NCBI RefSeq assembly: GCF_024166365.1
Contig: NC_064820.1
Span: 147,828,001-147,892,000 of the forward strand
Direction of reading: 5' to 3'
Origin: Elephas maximus indicus
Lineage: Eukaryota > Chordata > Mammalia > Proboscidea > Elephantidae
DNA: 64,000 nucleotides
The notes beneath the pieces were generated by a model. The model made no database searches and was not told where the DNA came from. It saw nothing but the letters and a program-made list of their open reading frames with translations. Of the stretch, positions 11,678-22,264 are shown piece by piece. Position numbers and translations under genes: made by a program. How positions within the stretch are numbered: the stretch's first letter is position 1; every line of letters starts with the position of its first letter.

Positions 11678-11794
11678 GTGAGCAGTTTAAAGCTGGTTAA
11701 ACAGAAATGCCAACTATCATGAAGAATTTAAGATCCTTAAATTTTAAAATTTACTAGCCTGGATCCCTGATTTATACCAACTAGTCTCTATGAT

Positions 11795-11945
11795 GGAGCC
11801 CTGATGGTGCAGTAGTTAAGTGATATGGCTGCTAACCAAAAGGGTGGCATTCAAATCCACCAGCCACTCCTTGGAAACCCTGTGGGGTAGTTCTACTCTG
11901 TCCTCTAGGGCCGCTATGGGTCGGAATTGACTCAACGGCAGTGGG
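11795..11945 (+). mobile_element. AfroSINE in ERV internal sequence
   Basis: The SINE runs from GGAGCCCTGATGGTGCAG to CAACGGCAGTGGG. The flanking duplication is TAGTCTCTATGAT (11782-11794) versus TAGTCTATATGAT (11946-11958), with one mismatch. Confidence 0.9.
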
Positions 11946-11999
11946 TAGTCTATATGATATTCAGGCAAAGGGTTGTCCTTCTAATTTGAGAATGAGAGA

Positions 12000-12460
12000 T
12001 TTGATTCAAGACACAAAGAAAAAAGAAATGGAAGGCTTATGGGACTGGGAAAATTTAGACTCCCATATAACACCTTTTTGAGTCCCCAGCACAGAGAACA
12101 CTCAGTGCAAAGAAGAGAAACAAAAATAAAAAGCCCTTCAAGATTGTTGTGTTAAAATAGCCTTGAAGAGACCTCAGAGGCCCTCTCTGGAATTCTCTGA
12201 TAATACTCCCACCAAAATAATCGAACAACTGTAATAATAATGGGAAAATTAAAATAGGAAGGGCCTCCTCTGTGTTACCAGGCAACTGGGCTGATCCTGT
12301 GCTGCCTGTACTTGATTAAGACTGAAGAAATTAAGAGGAACAACCTTGCAGACAAGGCAGCTAAACAAGCTGCTTCTCAAATTCCTCTTGCCCTTATAGT
12401 GAATAAGGAAAAAATTTCCCAAATTTATTTATTGATGACTCCAATTTTTATGAATTAATC
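12000..12460 (+). pseudogene. ERV pol remnant with RNase H tail
   Basis: The plus strand near 12320-12380 encodes the short motif NNLADKAAKQAA, which matches the end of retroviral RNase H (GN-x-LAD-x-AAK pattern). A stop follows about 27 codons later. Upstream sequence to about 12000 looks like decayed pol but has multiple stops. It is the only clearly retroviral protein motif I can see inside the provirus. Confidence 0.55.
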
Positions 12461-13004
12461 TTAGAAAGGCTTTTAAAATATCCTTGATAAATGAGTCTGG
12501 ACCTCCCCCCCCCAACCCCAGTCCTCCTAAAGGGATGCTGGTTTAGAATTCATGTTCAAAAACATTGTAAGTTAAGTGTACTAAAAGTAATTTGGAATTT
12601 CAATGATCACTTTAAGAAAATGAGTTTCCATCTGCTCATTTTCCTTCCACTTCAAGAAAATACGTTTATATTATGTGGTATTGTATAATCTTGTTTTCAA
12701 GCTGGCCTCACAGAACAATGAATTTATATATTTTTTTTCTTTCACTTTGTTCTGAGAGCTTGCTGTGTCTAAGCTTCTGTTTTGTTATCAAGTTGAAGGT
12801 CATGGCTGGTATATTTTCATAAGGCTGTCTAAAATTTTCAATTTTTTTTCAAGAAAAACTGCTCCTTGTTCTGAAAAACTTTAATATAAATCGGTCTATT
12901 TGAAAGATGCAGTGAAAAAGAATAGTTTCTTTTAATTGGTATAACAAGACCTTAAAGACAAATTATTCTAAATTGTTTCTTTAAAGGATCCTATAAAGTA
13001 TGCA

Positions 13005-13176
13005 GGAAACCCTGGCAGCGTAGTGGTTAAGTGCTACGGCTGCTAACCGAAGGCTCAGCAGTTCGAATCTGCCAGGCACTCCTTGGAAACTGTATGGGGC
13101 AGTTCTACTCTGTCCTATAGGGTCGCTATGAGTCGGAATCGACTTGACAGCACTGGGTTTGGTTTGGTTTTTGGTT
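13005..13176 (+). mobile_element. AfroSINE with perfect duplication
   Basis: This complete SINE has a B-box-like GTTCGAATCTGCC and a GGTTTGGTTTGG tail. The 13-bp duplication TATAAAGTATGCA is perfect at 12992-13004 and 13177-13189. Confidence 0.93.
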
Positions 13177-13231
13177 TATAAAGTATGCAAAAGACAGGGT
13201 TATGAAAATATAATAGTTTCCAACCTCTGGA

Positions 13232-14917
13232 AGTTGTTGTTGTTGTTAGGTGCCGTTGAGTTGGTTCTGACTCATAGCCACCCTATGTACAACGGAACAA
13301 AACACTGCCCAGTCCCGTGCCATCCTCACAATCATTGTTATGCTTGAGCCCATTGTTGCGGCCACTGTGTCATTCCATCTCATTGAGGGTCTTCCTTGTT
13401 TTCACTGGCCCTCTACTTTACCAAGCATGATGTCCTTCTCCAGGGACTGACCCCTCCTGATAACATGTCCAAAGTATGTGAGATGTAGTCTCACCATCCT
13501 TGCTTCTAAGGAACATTCTGGTTGTACTTCTTCCAAGACAGATTAGTTCATTCTTTTGGCAGTCCATGGTATATTTAATATCCTTCCCCAACACCAAAAT
13601 TAAAAAATGTCAATTCTTCTTTGGTCTTCCTTATTCATTGTCCAGCTTTCATATGCCTATCAGGCTATTGAAAACACAATGGCCTGGGTCAGGCGTACAT
13701 TAGTTTTTTTTTTTTTTTTTTTTTTTTATAATAACTTTTATTAAGCTTCAAGTGAACGTTTACAAATCCAATCAGTCTGTCACATATAAGTTTACATACA
13801 TCTCACTCCCTACTCCCACTTACTCTCCCCGTCTTGAGTCAGCCCTTTCAGTCTCTCCTTTCTTGACAATTTTGCCGGCTTCCCTCTCTCTCTATCCTCC
13901 CATCCCCCCTCCAGACAAGAGTTGCCAACACAATCTCAAGTGTACACCTGATATAATTAGCTCACTCTTCATCAGCGTCTCTCTCCCACCCGCTGACCAG
14001 TCCCTTTCATGTCTGATGAGTTGTCTTCAGGGATGGTTCCTGTCCTGTGTCAACAGAAGGTCTGGAGAGCATGACCGCCGGGATTCCTCCAGTCTCAGTC
14101 AGACCATTAAGTTTGGTCTTCTTATGAGAATTTGGGGTCTGCATCCCACTGCTCTCCTGCTCCCTCAGGGGTCCTCTGCTGAGCTCCCTGTCAGGGCAGT
14201 CATCGATTGTGGCCGGGCACCAACTAGTTCTTCTGGTCTCAGGATGATGTAGGTCTCTGGTTCATGTGGCCCTTTCTGTCTCTTGGGCTCTTAGTTGTCA
14301 TGTGGGCTTGGTGTTCTTCATTTTCCTTTGCTCCAGGTGGGTTGAGACCAATTGCTGCATCTTAGATGGCTGCTTGTTAGCATTTAAGACCCCAGACGCC
14401 ACATTTCAAAGTGGGATGCAGAATGATTTCATAATAGAATTATTTTGCCAATTGACTTAGAAGTCCCCGCAAACCATGTTCCCCAGACCCCCGTGCTTGC
14501 TCCGCTGAGCTTTGAAGCATTCATTTTATGCCGGAAACTTCTTTGCTTTTGGTCCAGTCCAATTGAGCTGACCTTCCATGTATTGAGTGTTGTCTTTCCC
14601 TTCACCTAAAGCAGTTCTTATCTACTGATTAATCAATAAAAAAACCCTCTCCCACCCTCCCTCCCTCCCCCCCTCGTAACCACAAAAGTATGTGTTGTAC
14701 ATTAGTTTTTAAAGTGACATTTTTGCTTTTCAACACTTTAAAGAGGCCTTCTGCAGCAGATCTGCCTAATGCAATGCATCATTTGATTTCTTGACTGCTG
14801 CTTCCATGGGTGTTGATTGCAGATCCAAGTAAAATGAAATCCTTGACAACATCAGTCTTTTCTCCATTTATGATGATGTTGCTTATTGGTCTAGTTGTAA
14901 GGATTTTTGTTTTCTTT
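13232..14917 (-). mobile_element. 5'-truncated RTE inserted in the ERV and split by an L1
   Basis: This minus-strand RTE starts with the 3' end at the left (GTTGTTGTTGTTAGGTGCC) and ends truncated at 14917. A perfect 10-bp duplication AACCTCTGGA bounds it (13222-13231 and 14918-14927). Removing the nested L1 leaves about 684 bp. Confidence 0.88.
13709..14696 (-). mobile_element. 5'-truncated L1 (3'UTR only) inside the RTE
   Basis: The poly(A) appears as T's at 13704-13727 and is followed by the antisense L1 3'UTR, ending in the C-rich complement of the L1 G-tract at 14645-14675. The duplication GTACATTAGTTTTT is perfect (13695-13708 and 14697-14710). No ORF2 remains. It closely matches the 3'UTR of the full-length L1 at 15583-22250. 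Confidence 0.92.
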
Positions 14918-14927
14918 AACCTCTGGA

Positions 14928-15377
14928 TAGTATTACTAAATTAGATTATAATATTTCTTCAAAGGACTACTCTGATTAGTTGAATAATAAATAAGCACTT
15001 ATATAAATTGAATAGTCCTATTATTCCCAGAAATTATTGAAAATAAATTTGTTCTGATAAAGTTTTTGTTTTGTAATTGTTAACTTAAAAGCAGTTTATT
15101 GTTTTAAGTAACTTAAGCTAAATTAAGTATATGAAATATGTTTTGTTAAAGAAAAGATAATAATTTTGTCTAAAAAGAAAAATACTTGTGCCAAGATAAG
15201 AAAGAGAAAAGCATAGGACATAGATGAGAAAGAGAAAAGAATTTAGATGAATATGGAAAGTCATCCAAGGTCAGAGTAAGTTGTAGATGGTCAGAGGAAA
15301 GTTGAAGAGAAAGTTAAAAATTTTAATAAGAGAAAAAAAGAGTTGTTCTGTCTTAATATAGAATGTCTAGTTATGCT
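14928..15377 (+). other. ERV internal sequence, A-rich, no readable gene
   Basis: Retroviral internal DNA between the RTE and the next SINE. It is A/T-rich with no open frame of note. Confidence 0.5.
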
Positions 15378-15544
15378 GGAGCCCTGGTGGTGCAGTGGTT
15401 AAGAGCTACAGCTGCTAACCAAAAGGTTGGCAGTTCAAACCCACCAGTCACTCTTTGGAAACTCTATGGGGCAGTTCTAATCTGTCCTATAGGTTTGCTA
15501 TCAGTCCGAATTAACCCGAGGGCAGTGGGTTTGATTTTGGTTGT
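15378..15544 (+). mobile_element. AfroSINE upstream of the full-length L1
   Basis: GGAGCCCTGGTGGTGCAG at the left runs to GGCAGTGGGTTTGATTTTGG at the right. A duplication is not clear (GTTATGC versus TTTATGC). It ends about 25 bp before the L1 target duplication. Confidence 0.9.
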
Positions 15545-15582
15545 TTATGCCAGAATATAAAAGATAATAAAAGTTAAACTTG

Positions 15583-15844
15583 GCCAAGATGGCTGACTAG
15601 GTAGATGCTACCTCGGATCCCTCTTGCAACAAAGACTCGGAAAAACCAGTGAATTGATCACATACATAACAATCTACGAACCCTGAATAACAAACACAGA
15701 TTTAAAGAGTTGACCTGAATGACAGAGACGGAGAACGAACAAATACGGGGAAGCAGTGACTGTTTTCGGAGCCTGGAGCCAGCGTCCCAGTCAGTGATGG
15801 TTCAGAGACAGCAGTCAATATAAAACCACATAAAGAAGCAGACC
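15583..15844 (+). promoter_or_regulatory. L1 5'UTR / internal promoter region
   Basis: The element begins with an AAGATGGC YY1-type core at about 15586-15593, known in L1s to set the transcription start. The leader is only about 260 bp if ORF1 starts at 15845, shorter than the 900-bp human L1 leader. No CpG-island character is evident. Confidence 0.6.
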
Positions 15845-16808
15845 ATGACAGCTTCTACAACCCCCCCCAAACAGAAGAATCAAAATCTTTCCCAAATGAA
15901 GATACAATCCTGGAATTATCAGATACAGAATATAAAAAACTAATTTACAGAATGCTTCAAGACATCAGGGATGACCTCAGAAATGAAATAAGGCAAACTG
16001 CAGAAAAAACGAAGGAACACACTGATAAAACAGTTGAAGAACTCAAAAAGATTATTCAAGAACATAGTGGAAAAATTAATAAGTTGCAAGAATCCATAGA
16101 GAGACAGCATGCAGACATCCAAAAGATTAACAATAAAATTACAGAATTAGACAATGCAATAGGAAGTCAGAGGAGCAGACTCAAGCAATTAGAATGCAGA
16201 CTGGGAAATCTGGAGGACCAGGGAATTAACACCACCATAGCTGAAAAAAAAAATCAGATAAAAGAATTTAAAAAAATGAAGAAACCCTAAGAATCATGTG
16301 GGACTCTATCAAGAAGGATAACTTGCGTGTGATTGGAGTCCCAGAACAGGGAGGGAGGACAGAAAACACAGAGAAAATAGTTGAAGATCTGCTGACAGAA
16401 AACTTCCCTGACATCATGAAAGATGAAAGGATATCTATCCAAGATGCTCATCGAACCCCATTTACGACTGATCCAAAAAGAAAAACACCACGACATATTA
16501 TCATCAAACTTGCCAAAACCAAAGATAAAGAGAAAATTTTAAAAGCAGCCAGGGAGAAACAAAAGGTCTCCTTCAAGGGAGAATCAATAAGAATAAGTTC
16601 AGACTACTCAGCAGAAACCATGCAGGCAAGAAGGCAATGGGATGACATATACAGAGCACTGAAGGAGAAAAACTGCCAGCCAAGGATCATATATCCAGCA
16701 AAACTCTCTCTGAAATATGAAGGCAAAATTAAGATATTTACAGATAAACACAAAAACACAAGCTTAGAGAATTTGCAAAAACCAAACCAAAGCTACAAGA
16801 AATACTAA
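15845..16808 (+). pseudogene. L1 ORF1 (RNA-binding chaperone), frameshifted
   Basis: ORF1p is a trimeric nucleic-acid chaperone that binds L1 RNA. An open frame from 15952 to 16290 encodes a charged coiled coil (heptads from about residue 20 to 95). A second frame, 16296-16808, encodes the RRM-like region beginning LRVIGVPE and the C-terminal domain (SAETMQARRQW, YPAKLSL). The frame changes near 16250-16295 in an A-run. A likely native ATG at 15845 is in another frame and is separated from the coiled coil by a C8 tract near 15860-15867, so a second slip is likely. Not functional as it stands. Confidence 0.85.
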
Positions 16809-17290
16809 AGGAAATTGTTTGGTCAGAAAACCAATAACATCAGATACCAGCACAACACAAGGTCACAAAACAGAACATCCTGGTATCAACTCAAATAGGG
16901 AAATCACAAAAACAAATTAAGATTAAAAAAAAGAAAAAGCTCATAACAGGGAATCATTGAAGTCAATACATAAAAGTTCACAACAATCAAAAAGAGGGAC
17001 TAAATACAGGTGGCATATAACTGCCATATGGAGAGTGATACAAGGCGATATAGGACAATACAAGTTAGGTTTTTACTTAGAAAAATAGGGGTAAATATTA
17101 AGGTAACCACAAAGAGGTATAACAACTCCATAACTCAAGATAAAAGCCAAGAAAAACGTAACGACTCAACAAACATAAAGTCAAATACTATGAAAATGAG
17201 GATCTCACAATTTACAAAGAAAAACATCTCAGCACAAAAAAGTAAGTGGAAAAATGAAATTGTCAACAACACACATAAAAAGGCATCAAA
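16809..17290 (+). other. L1 inter-ORF spacer with a 94-codon frame
   Basis: The ORF1-ORF2 gap is about 480 bp, long compared with the human L1 spacer of about 60 bp. It holds an open frame, 17010-17294, whose stop TGA overlaps the ORF2 ATG as ATGA (17291-17294). The frame is Lys/Asn-rich, matching the A-rich strand, so chance is likely. I recognise no domain. Confidence 0.5.
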
Positions 17291-20200
17291 ATGACAACAC
17301 TAAACACTTATTTATCTATAATTACGCTGAATGTAAATGGACTAAATGCACCAATAAAGAGATAGAGAGTCTCGGACTGGATAAATAAACACGATCCGTC
17401 TATATGCTGCCTACAAGAGACACACCTTAGACTTAGAGACACAAACAAACGAAAACTCAAAGGATGGAAAAAAATATATCAAACAAACAATAAGCAAAAA
17501 AGAAGAGGAGTAGCAATATTAATTTCTGACAAAATAGATTTTAAACTTAAATCCACCACAAAGGATAAAGAAGGACACTACATAATGATAAAAGGGACAA
17601 TTGATCAGGAAGATATAACCATATTAAATATTTATGCACCCAATGACAGGGCTGCAAGATACATAAATCAAATTTTAACAGAACTGAAAAGTGAGATAGA
17701 CACCTCCACAATTATAGTAGGAGACTTCAACACACCACTTTCAGAGAAGGACAGGACATCCAGTAAGAAGCTCAATAGAGACATGGAAGACCTACTTACA
17801 ACAATCAACCAACTTGACCTCATTGACTTATACAGAACTCTCCACCCAACTGCTGCAAAGTATACTTTTTTTTCTAGCACACATGGAACATTCTCTAGAA
17901 TAGACCACATATTAGGTCATAAAACAAACCTTTGCAGAATCCAAAACATCGAAATGTTACAAAGCATCTTCTCAGACCACAAGGCAATAAAACTAGAAAT
18001 TAATAACAGAAAAACTAGGGAAAAGAAATCAAATACTTGGAAACTGAACAATAAAAAAAAACCCTCCTGAAAAAAGACTGGGTTATAGAAGACATCAAGG
18101 AGGGAATAAGGAAATTCATAGAATGCAACGAGAATGAAAACACTTTCTATCAAAACCTCTGGGACACAGCAAAAGCAGTGCTCAGAGGCCAATTTATATC
18201 CGTAAATGCACACATACAAAAAGAAGAAAGAGCCAAAATCAGAGAACTGTCCCTACCACTTGAACAAATAGAAAGTGAGCAACAAAAGAATCCATCAGGC
18301 ACCAGAAGAAAACAAATAATAAAAATTAGAGCTGAACTAAATGAATCAGAGAACAGAAAAACAATTGAAACAATTAACAAAGCCAAAAGCTGGTTCTTTG
18401 AAAAAATTAACAAAATTGATAAACCATTGGCCAGACTGACTAAAGAAATACAGGAAAGGAAACAAATAACCCAAATAAGAAACGAGAAGGGCCACATCAC
18501 AACAGACCCAACTGAAATTAAAAGAATCATATCAGATTATTACGAAAAATTGTACTCTAACAAATTTGCAAACCTAGAAGAAATGGATGAATTCCTGGAA
18601 AAACACTACCTACCTAAACTAACACATTCAGAAGTAGAACAACTAAATAGACCCATAACAAAAAAAGAGATTGAATCGGTAATCAAAAAACTCCCAACAA
18701 AAAAAAGCCCTGGCCCGGACAGCTTCACTGCAGAGTTCTACCAAACTTTCAGAGAAGAGTTAACACCACTACTACTAAAGGTACTTCAAAGCATAGAAAA
18801 TGACAGAATACTACCCAACTCATTCTATGAAGCCACCATCTCCCTGATACCAAAACCAGGTAAAGACATCACAAAAAAAGAAAATTAGAGACCTATATCC
18901 CTCATGAGCATAGTTGCAAAAATCCTCAACAAAATTCTAGCCAATAGAATTCAACAACATATCAAAAAAATAATTCACCACGACCAAGTGGGATTTATAC
19001 CAGGTATGAAAGGCTGGTTTAATATTAGAAAAACCATTAATGTAAGCCACCATATTAATAAAACAAAAGACAAAAACCACATGATCTTATCAATTGATGC
19101 AGAAAAGGCATTTGACAAAGTCCAACACCCATTTATGATAAAAACTCTCAGCAAAATAGGAATGGAAGGAAAATTCCTCAACATAATAAAGGGCATCTAT
19201 GCAAAGCCAACAGCCAACATCACTCTAAATGGAGAGAACCTGAAAGCATTTCCCTTGAGAACGGGAACCAGACAAGGATGCCCTTTATCACCGCTCTTAT
19301 TTTTTTATTCAACATTGTGCTAGAAGTCCTAGCCAGAGCAATTAGGCTAGACAAAGAAATAAAGGGCATCCGGATTGGCAAAGAGGAAGTAAAATTATCT
19401 CTATTTGCAGATGACATGATCTTATACACAGAAAACCCTAAGGAATCCTCCAGAAAACTACTGAAACTAATAGAAGAGTTTGGCAGAGTCTCAGGTTATA
19501 AGATAAACATACAAAAATCACTTGGATTCCTCTACATCAACAAAAAGAACATCGAAGAGGAAATAACCAAATCAATACCATTCACAGTAACCCCCAAGAA
19601 GATAAAATACTTAGGAATAAATCTTACCAAGAATGTAAAAGACCTATTCAAAGAAAACTACAAAGCTCTACTACAAGAAATTCAAAAGGACATACTTAAG
19701 TGGAAAAACATACCTTGCTCATGGATAGGAAGACTTAACATAGTAAAAATGTCTATTCTACCAAAAGCCATCTATACATACAATGCACTTCCGATCCAAA
19801 TTCCAATGTCATTTTTTAAGGTGATAGAGAAACAAATCACCAACTTCATATGGAAGGGAAAGAAGCCTCGGATAAGCAAAGCATTACTGAAAAAGAAGAA
19901 GAAAGTGGGAGGCCTCACTCTACCTGATTTCAGAACCTATTATACAGCCACAGTAGTCAAAACAGCCTGGTACTGGTACAACAACAGACACATAGACCAA
20001 TGGAACAGAATTGAGAACCCAGATATAAATCCATTCACATATAAGCAGCTGATATTTGACAAAGGCCCAGTGTCAGTTAATTGGGGAAAAGATAGTCTTT
20101 TTAACAAATGGTGCTGGCATAACTGGATATCCATTTGCAAAAAAATGAAACAGGACCCATACCTCACACCATGCACAAAAACTAACTCCAAGTGGATCAA

Positions 20201-21038
20201 AGACCTAAACATAAAGACTAAAACGATAAAGATCATGGAAGAAAAAATAGGGACAACCTTAGGAGCCCTAATGCAAGGCATAAACAGAATACAAAACATT
20301 ACCAAAAATGACGAAGAGAAACCAGATAACTGGGAGCTCCTAAAAATCAAACACCTATGCTCATCTAAAGACTTCACCAGAAGAGTAAAAAGACCACCTA
20401 CAGACTGGGAAAGAATTTTCAGCTACGACATCTCCGACCAGCCCCTGATCTCTAAAATCTATATGATTCTGTCAAAACTCAACCACAAAAAGACAAACAA
20501 CCCAATCAAGAAGTGGGCCAAGGATATGAACACACACTTCACTAAAGAAGATATTCAGGCAGCTAACAGATACATGAGAAAATGCTCTCGATCATTAGCC
20601 ATTAGAGAAATGCAAATTAAAACCACGATGAGATTCCATCTCACTCCAACAAGGCTGGCATTAATCCAAAAAACACAAAATAATAAATGTTGGAGAGGCT
20701 GCAGAGAGATTGGAACTCTTATACAATGCTGGTGGGAATGTAAAATGGTACAACCACTTTGGAAATCTATCTGGCGTTATCTTAAACAGTTAGAAATAGA
20801 ACTACCATACAACCCAGAAGTCCCACTCCTCAGAATATACCCTAGAGAAATAAGAGCCTTCACACAAACAGATATATGCACACCCATGTTTATTGCAGCA
20901 TTGTTTACAATAGCAAAAAGCTGGAAGCAACCAAGGTGTCCATCAACGGATGAATGGGTAAATAAATTGTGGTATATTCACACAATGGAATACTACGCAT
21001 CAATAAAGAACAGTGACAAATCTGTGAAACATTCATAA
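17291..21038 (+). pseudogene. L1 ORF2 (endonuclease and reverse transcriptase), four lesions
   Basis: ORF2p nicks target DNA and reverse transcribes L1 RNA. The start is chosen at ATG 17291, followed by TLNVNGLNAP. The endonuclease includes CCLQETHL, IVGDFNTPL and SDHKAI. Reverse transcriptase motif A ([12 protein letters not shown]) is near 19095, and the FADD catalytic motif is near 19405. The C-terminal cysteine motif is near 20690-20740. Lesions are TAG at 17363-17365, a frameshift in an A-run near 18050-18065, TAG at 18886-18888, and a frameshift in a T-run near 19300. The cysteine motif has Gln (LIQCWW) where sibling copies at 31450 and 59060 have His. Inactive as it stands. Confidence 0.92.
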
Positions 21039-22123
21039 CATGGAGGAACCTGGAAGGCATTATGCTGAGCGAAATTAGTCAGAGGCAAAAGGACAAATAT
21101 TGTATAAGACCACTATTATAAGATCTTGAGAAATAGTATAAACTGAGAAGAACACATACTTTTGTGGTTACGAGGGGGGGAGGGAGGGGGGGAGAGGGTT
21201 TTTTACTGATTAGTTAGTAGATAAGAGCTACTTTAGGTGAAGGGAAGGACAATACTCAATACACAGAAGGTCAGCTCAAATGGACGGGACCAAAAGCAAA
21301 GAAGTTTCCGGGATAAACTGAATGCTTCAAAGGTCAGTGAAGCAAGGGCGGGGGTTTGGGGACTATGGCTTAAGGGGACTTCTAAGTCAATTGGCAAAAT
21401 AATACTATTATGAAAACATTCTGCATCCTACTTTGAAATGTGGCATCTGGAGTCTTAAATGCTAACAAGCGGCCATCTAAGATGCATCAATTGGTCTCAA
21501 CCCACTGGAATCAAAGGAGAATGAAGAACACCAAGGTCACACGACAACTATGAGCCCAAGAGACAGAAAGGGCCACATGAACCAAAGACTTACATCATCC
21601 TGAGACCAGAAGAACTAGATGGTGTCTGGCCACAACTGATGACTACCCTGACAGGGAGCACAACAGAGAACCCCTGAGGGAGCAGGAGATCAGTGGGATG
21701 CAGACCCCAAATTCTCATAAAAAGACCAGACTTAATGGTCCGACTGAGACTAGAGGAATCCCGGCGGTCATGGTCCCCAAACCTTCTGTTGCCCCAGGAC
21801 AGGAACCATTCCCGAAGACAACTCATCAGACATGGAAGGGACTGGACAATGGGTTGGAGAGAGGTGTTGATGAAGAGTGAGCTACTTGTATCAGGTGGAC
21901 ACTTGAGACTGTGTTGGCATCTCCTGTCTGGAGGGGAAATTGGAGGGTAGAGAGGGTTAGAAACTGGCAAAATTGTTACGAAAGGAGAGACCGGAAGGGC
22001 TGACTCATTAGGGGGAGAGTAAGTGGGAGTATGGAGTAAGGTGTATATAAGCTTATACGTGACAGACTGACTTGATTTGTAAACGTTCACTTAAAGCTCA
22101 ATAAAAATTATTAAAAAAAAAAA
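21039..22123 (+). other. L1 3'UTR, G-tract and first poly(A)
   Basis: The 3'UTR contains a G-rich polypurine run at 21173-21198 (several G3+ blocks, quadruplex-capable), a hallmark of mammalian L1 3'UTRs. AATAAA lies at 22100-22105 and is followed by the first A-tail at about 22112-22123. Confidence 0.85.
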
Positions 22124-22226
22124 GAGAGAGACGAGAAGTTTCAGGGAAACATCACGTATTGAGAACCAGAATTTGTAAGCTGAAAATTATGTGTCTATGG
22201 TCAGAATAAATTTTATTCTATCCACC
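22124..22226 (+). other. 3'-transduced segment
   Basis: This 103-bp non-L1 segment lies between two A-tails and inside the target duplication. It carries its own AATAAA at 22205-22210, 17 bases before the second A-tail (22227-22250). This is the pattern of read-through past the weak L1 signal and use of a downstream genomic signal at the source locus. Confidence 0.85.
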
Positions 22227-22264
22227 AAAAAAAAAAAAAAAGGAAAAAAAAAAAGTTAAACTTG

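Larger units (their letters stand above)
15583..22250 (+). mobile_element. Full-length L1 retrotransposon with 3' transduction
   Basis: This 6.67-kb L1 starts GCCAAGATGGC, the YY1-type motif typical of L1 5' ends, so it is full length. The order is a short 5'UTR (about 260 bp), ORF1, a 480-bp spacer, ORF2, a 3'UTR with a G-tract, a first poly(A), a 103-bp transduced segment and a second poly(A). The 14-bp duplication AAAAGTTAAACTTG is perfect (15569-15582 and 22251-22264). ORF1 and ORF2 each carry only a few lesions, so the insertion is relatively young compared with the ERV that hosts it. Confidence 0.95.

Noticed and set aside
13005-13085. tRNA gene (B-box-like GTTCGAATC and cloverleaf-like head)
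   Set aside because: It is the tRNA-derived head of an AfroSINE with a SINE tail and target duplication.
16287-21000. Antisense open frames in the L1 as antisense genes
   Set aside because: They are shadows of ORF1 and ORF2; A-rich sense codons leave few antisense stops.
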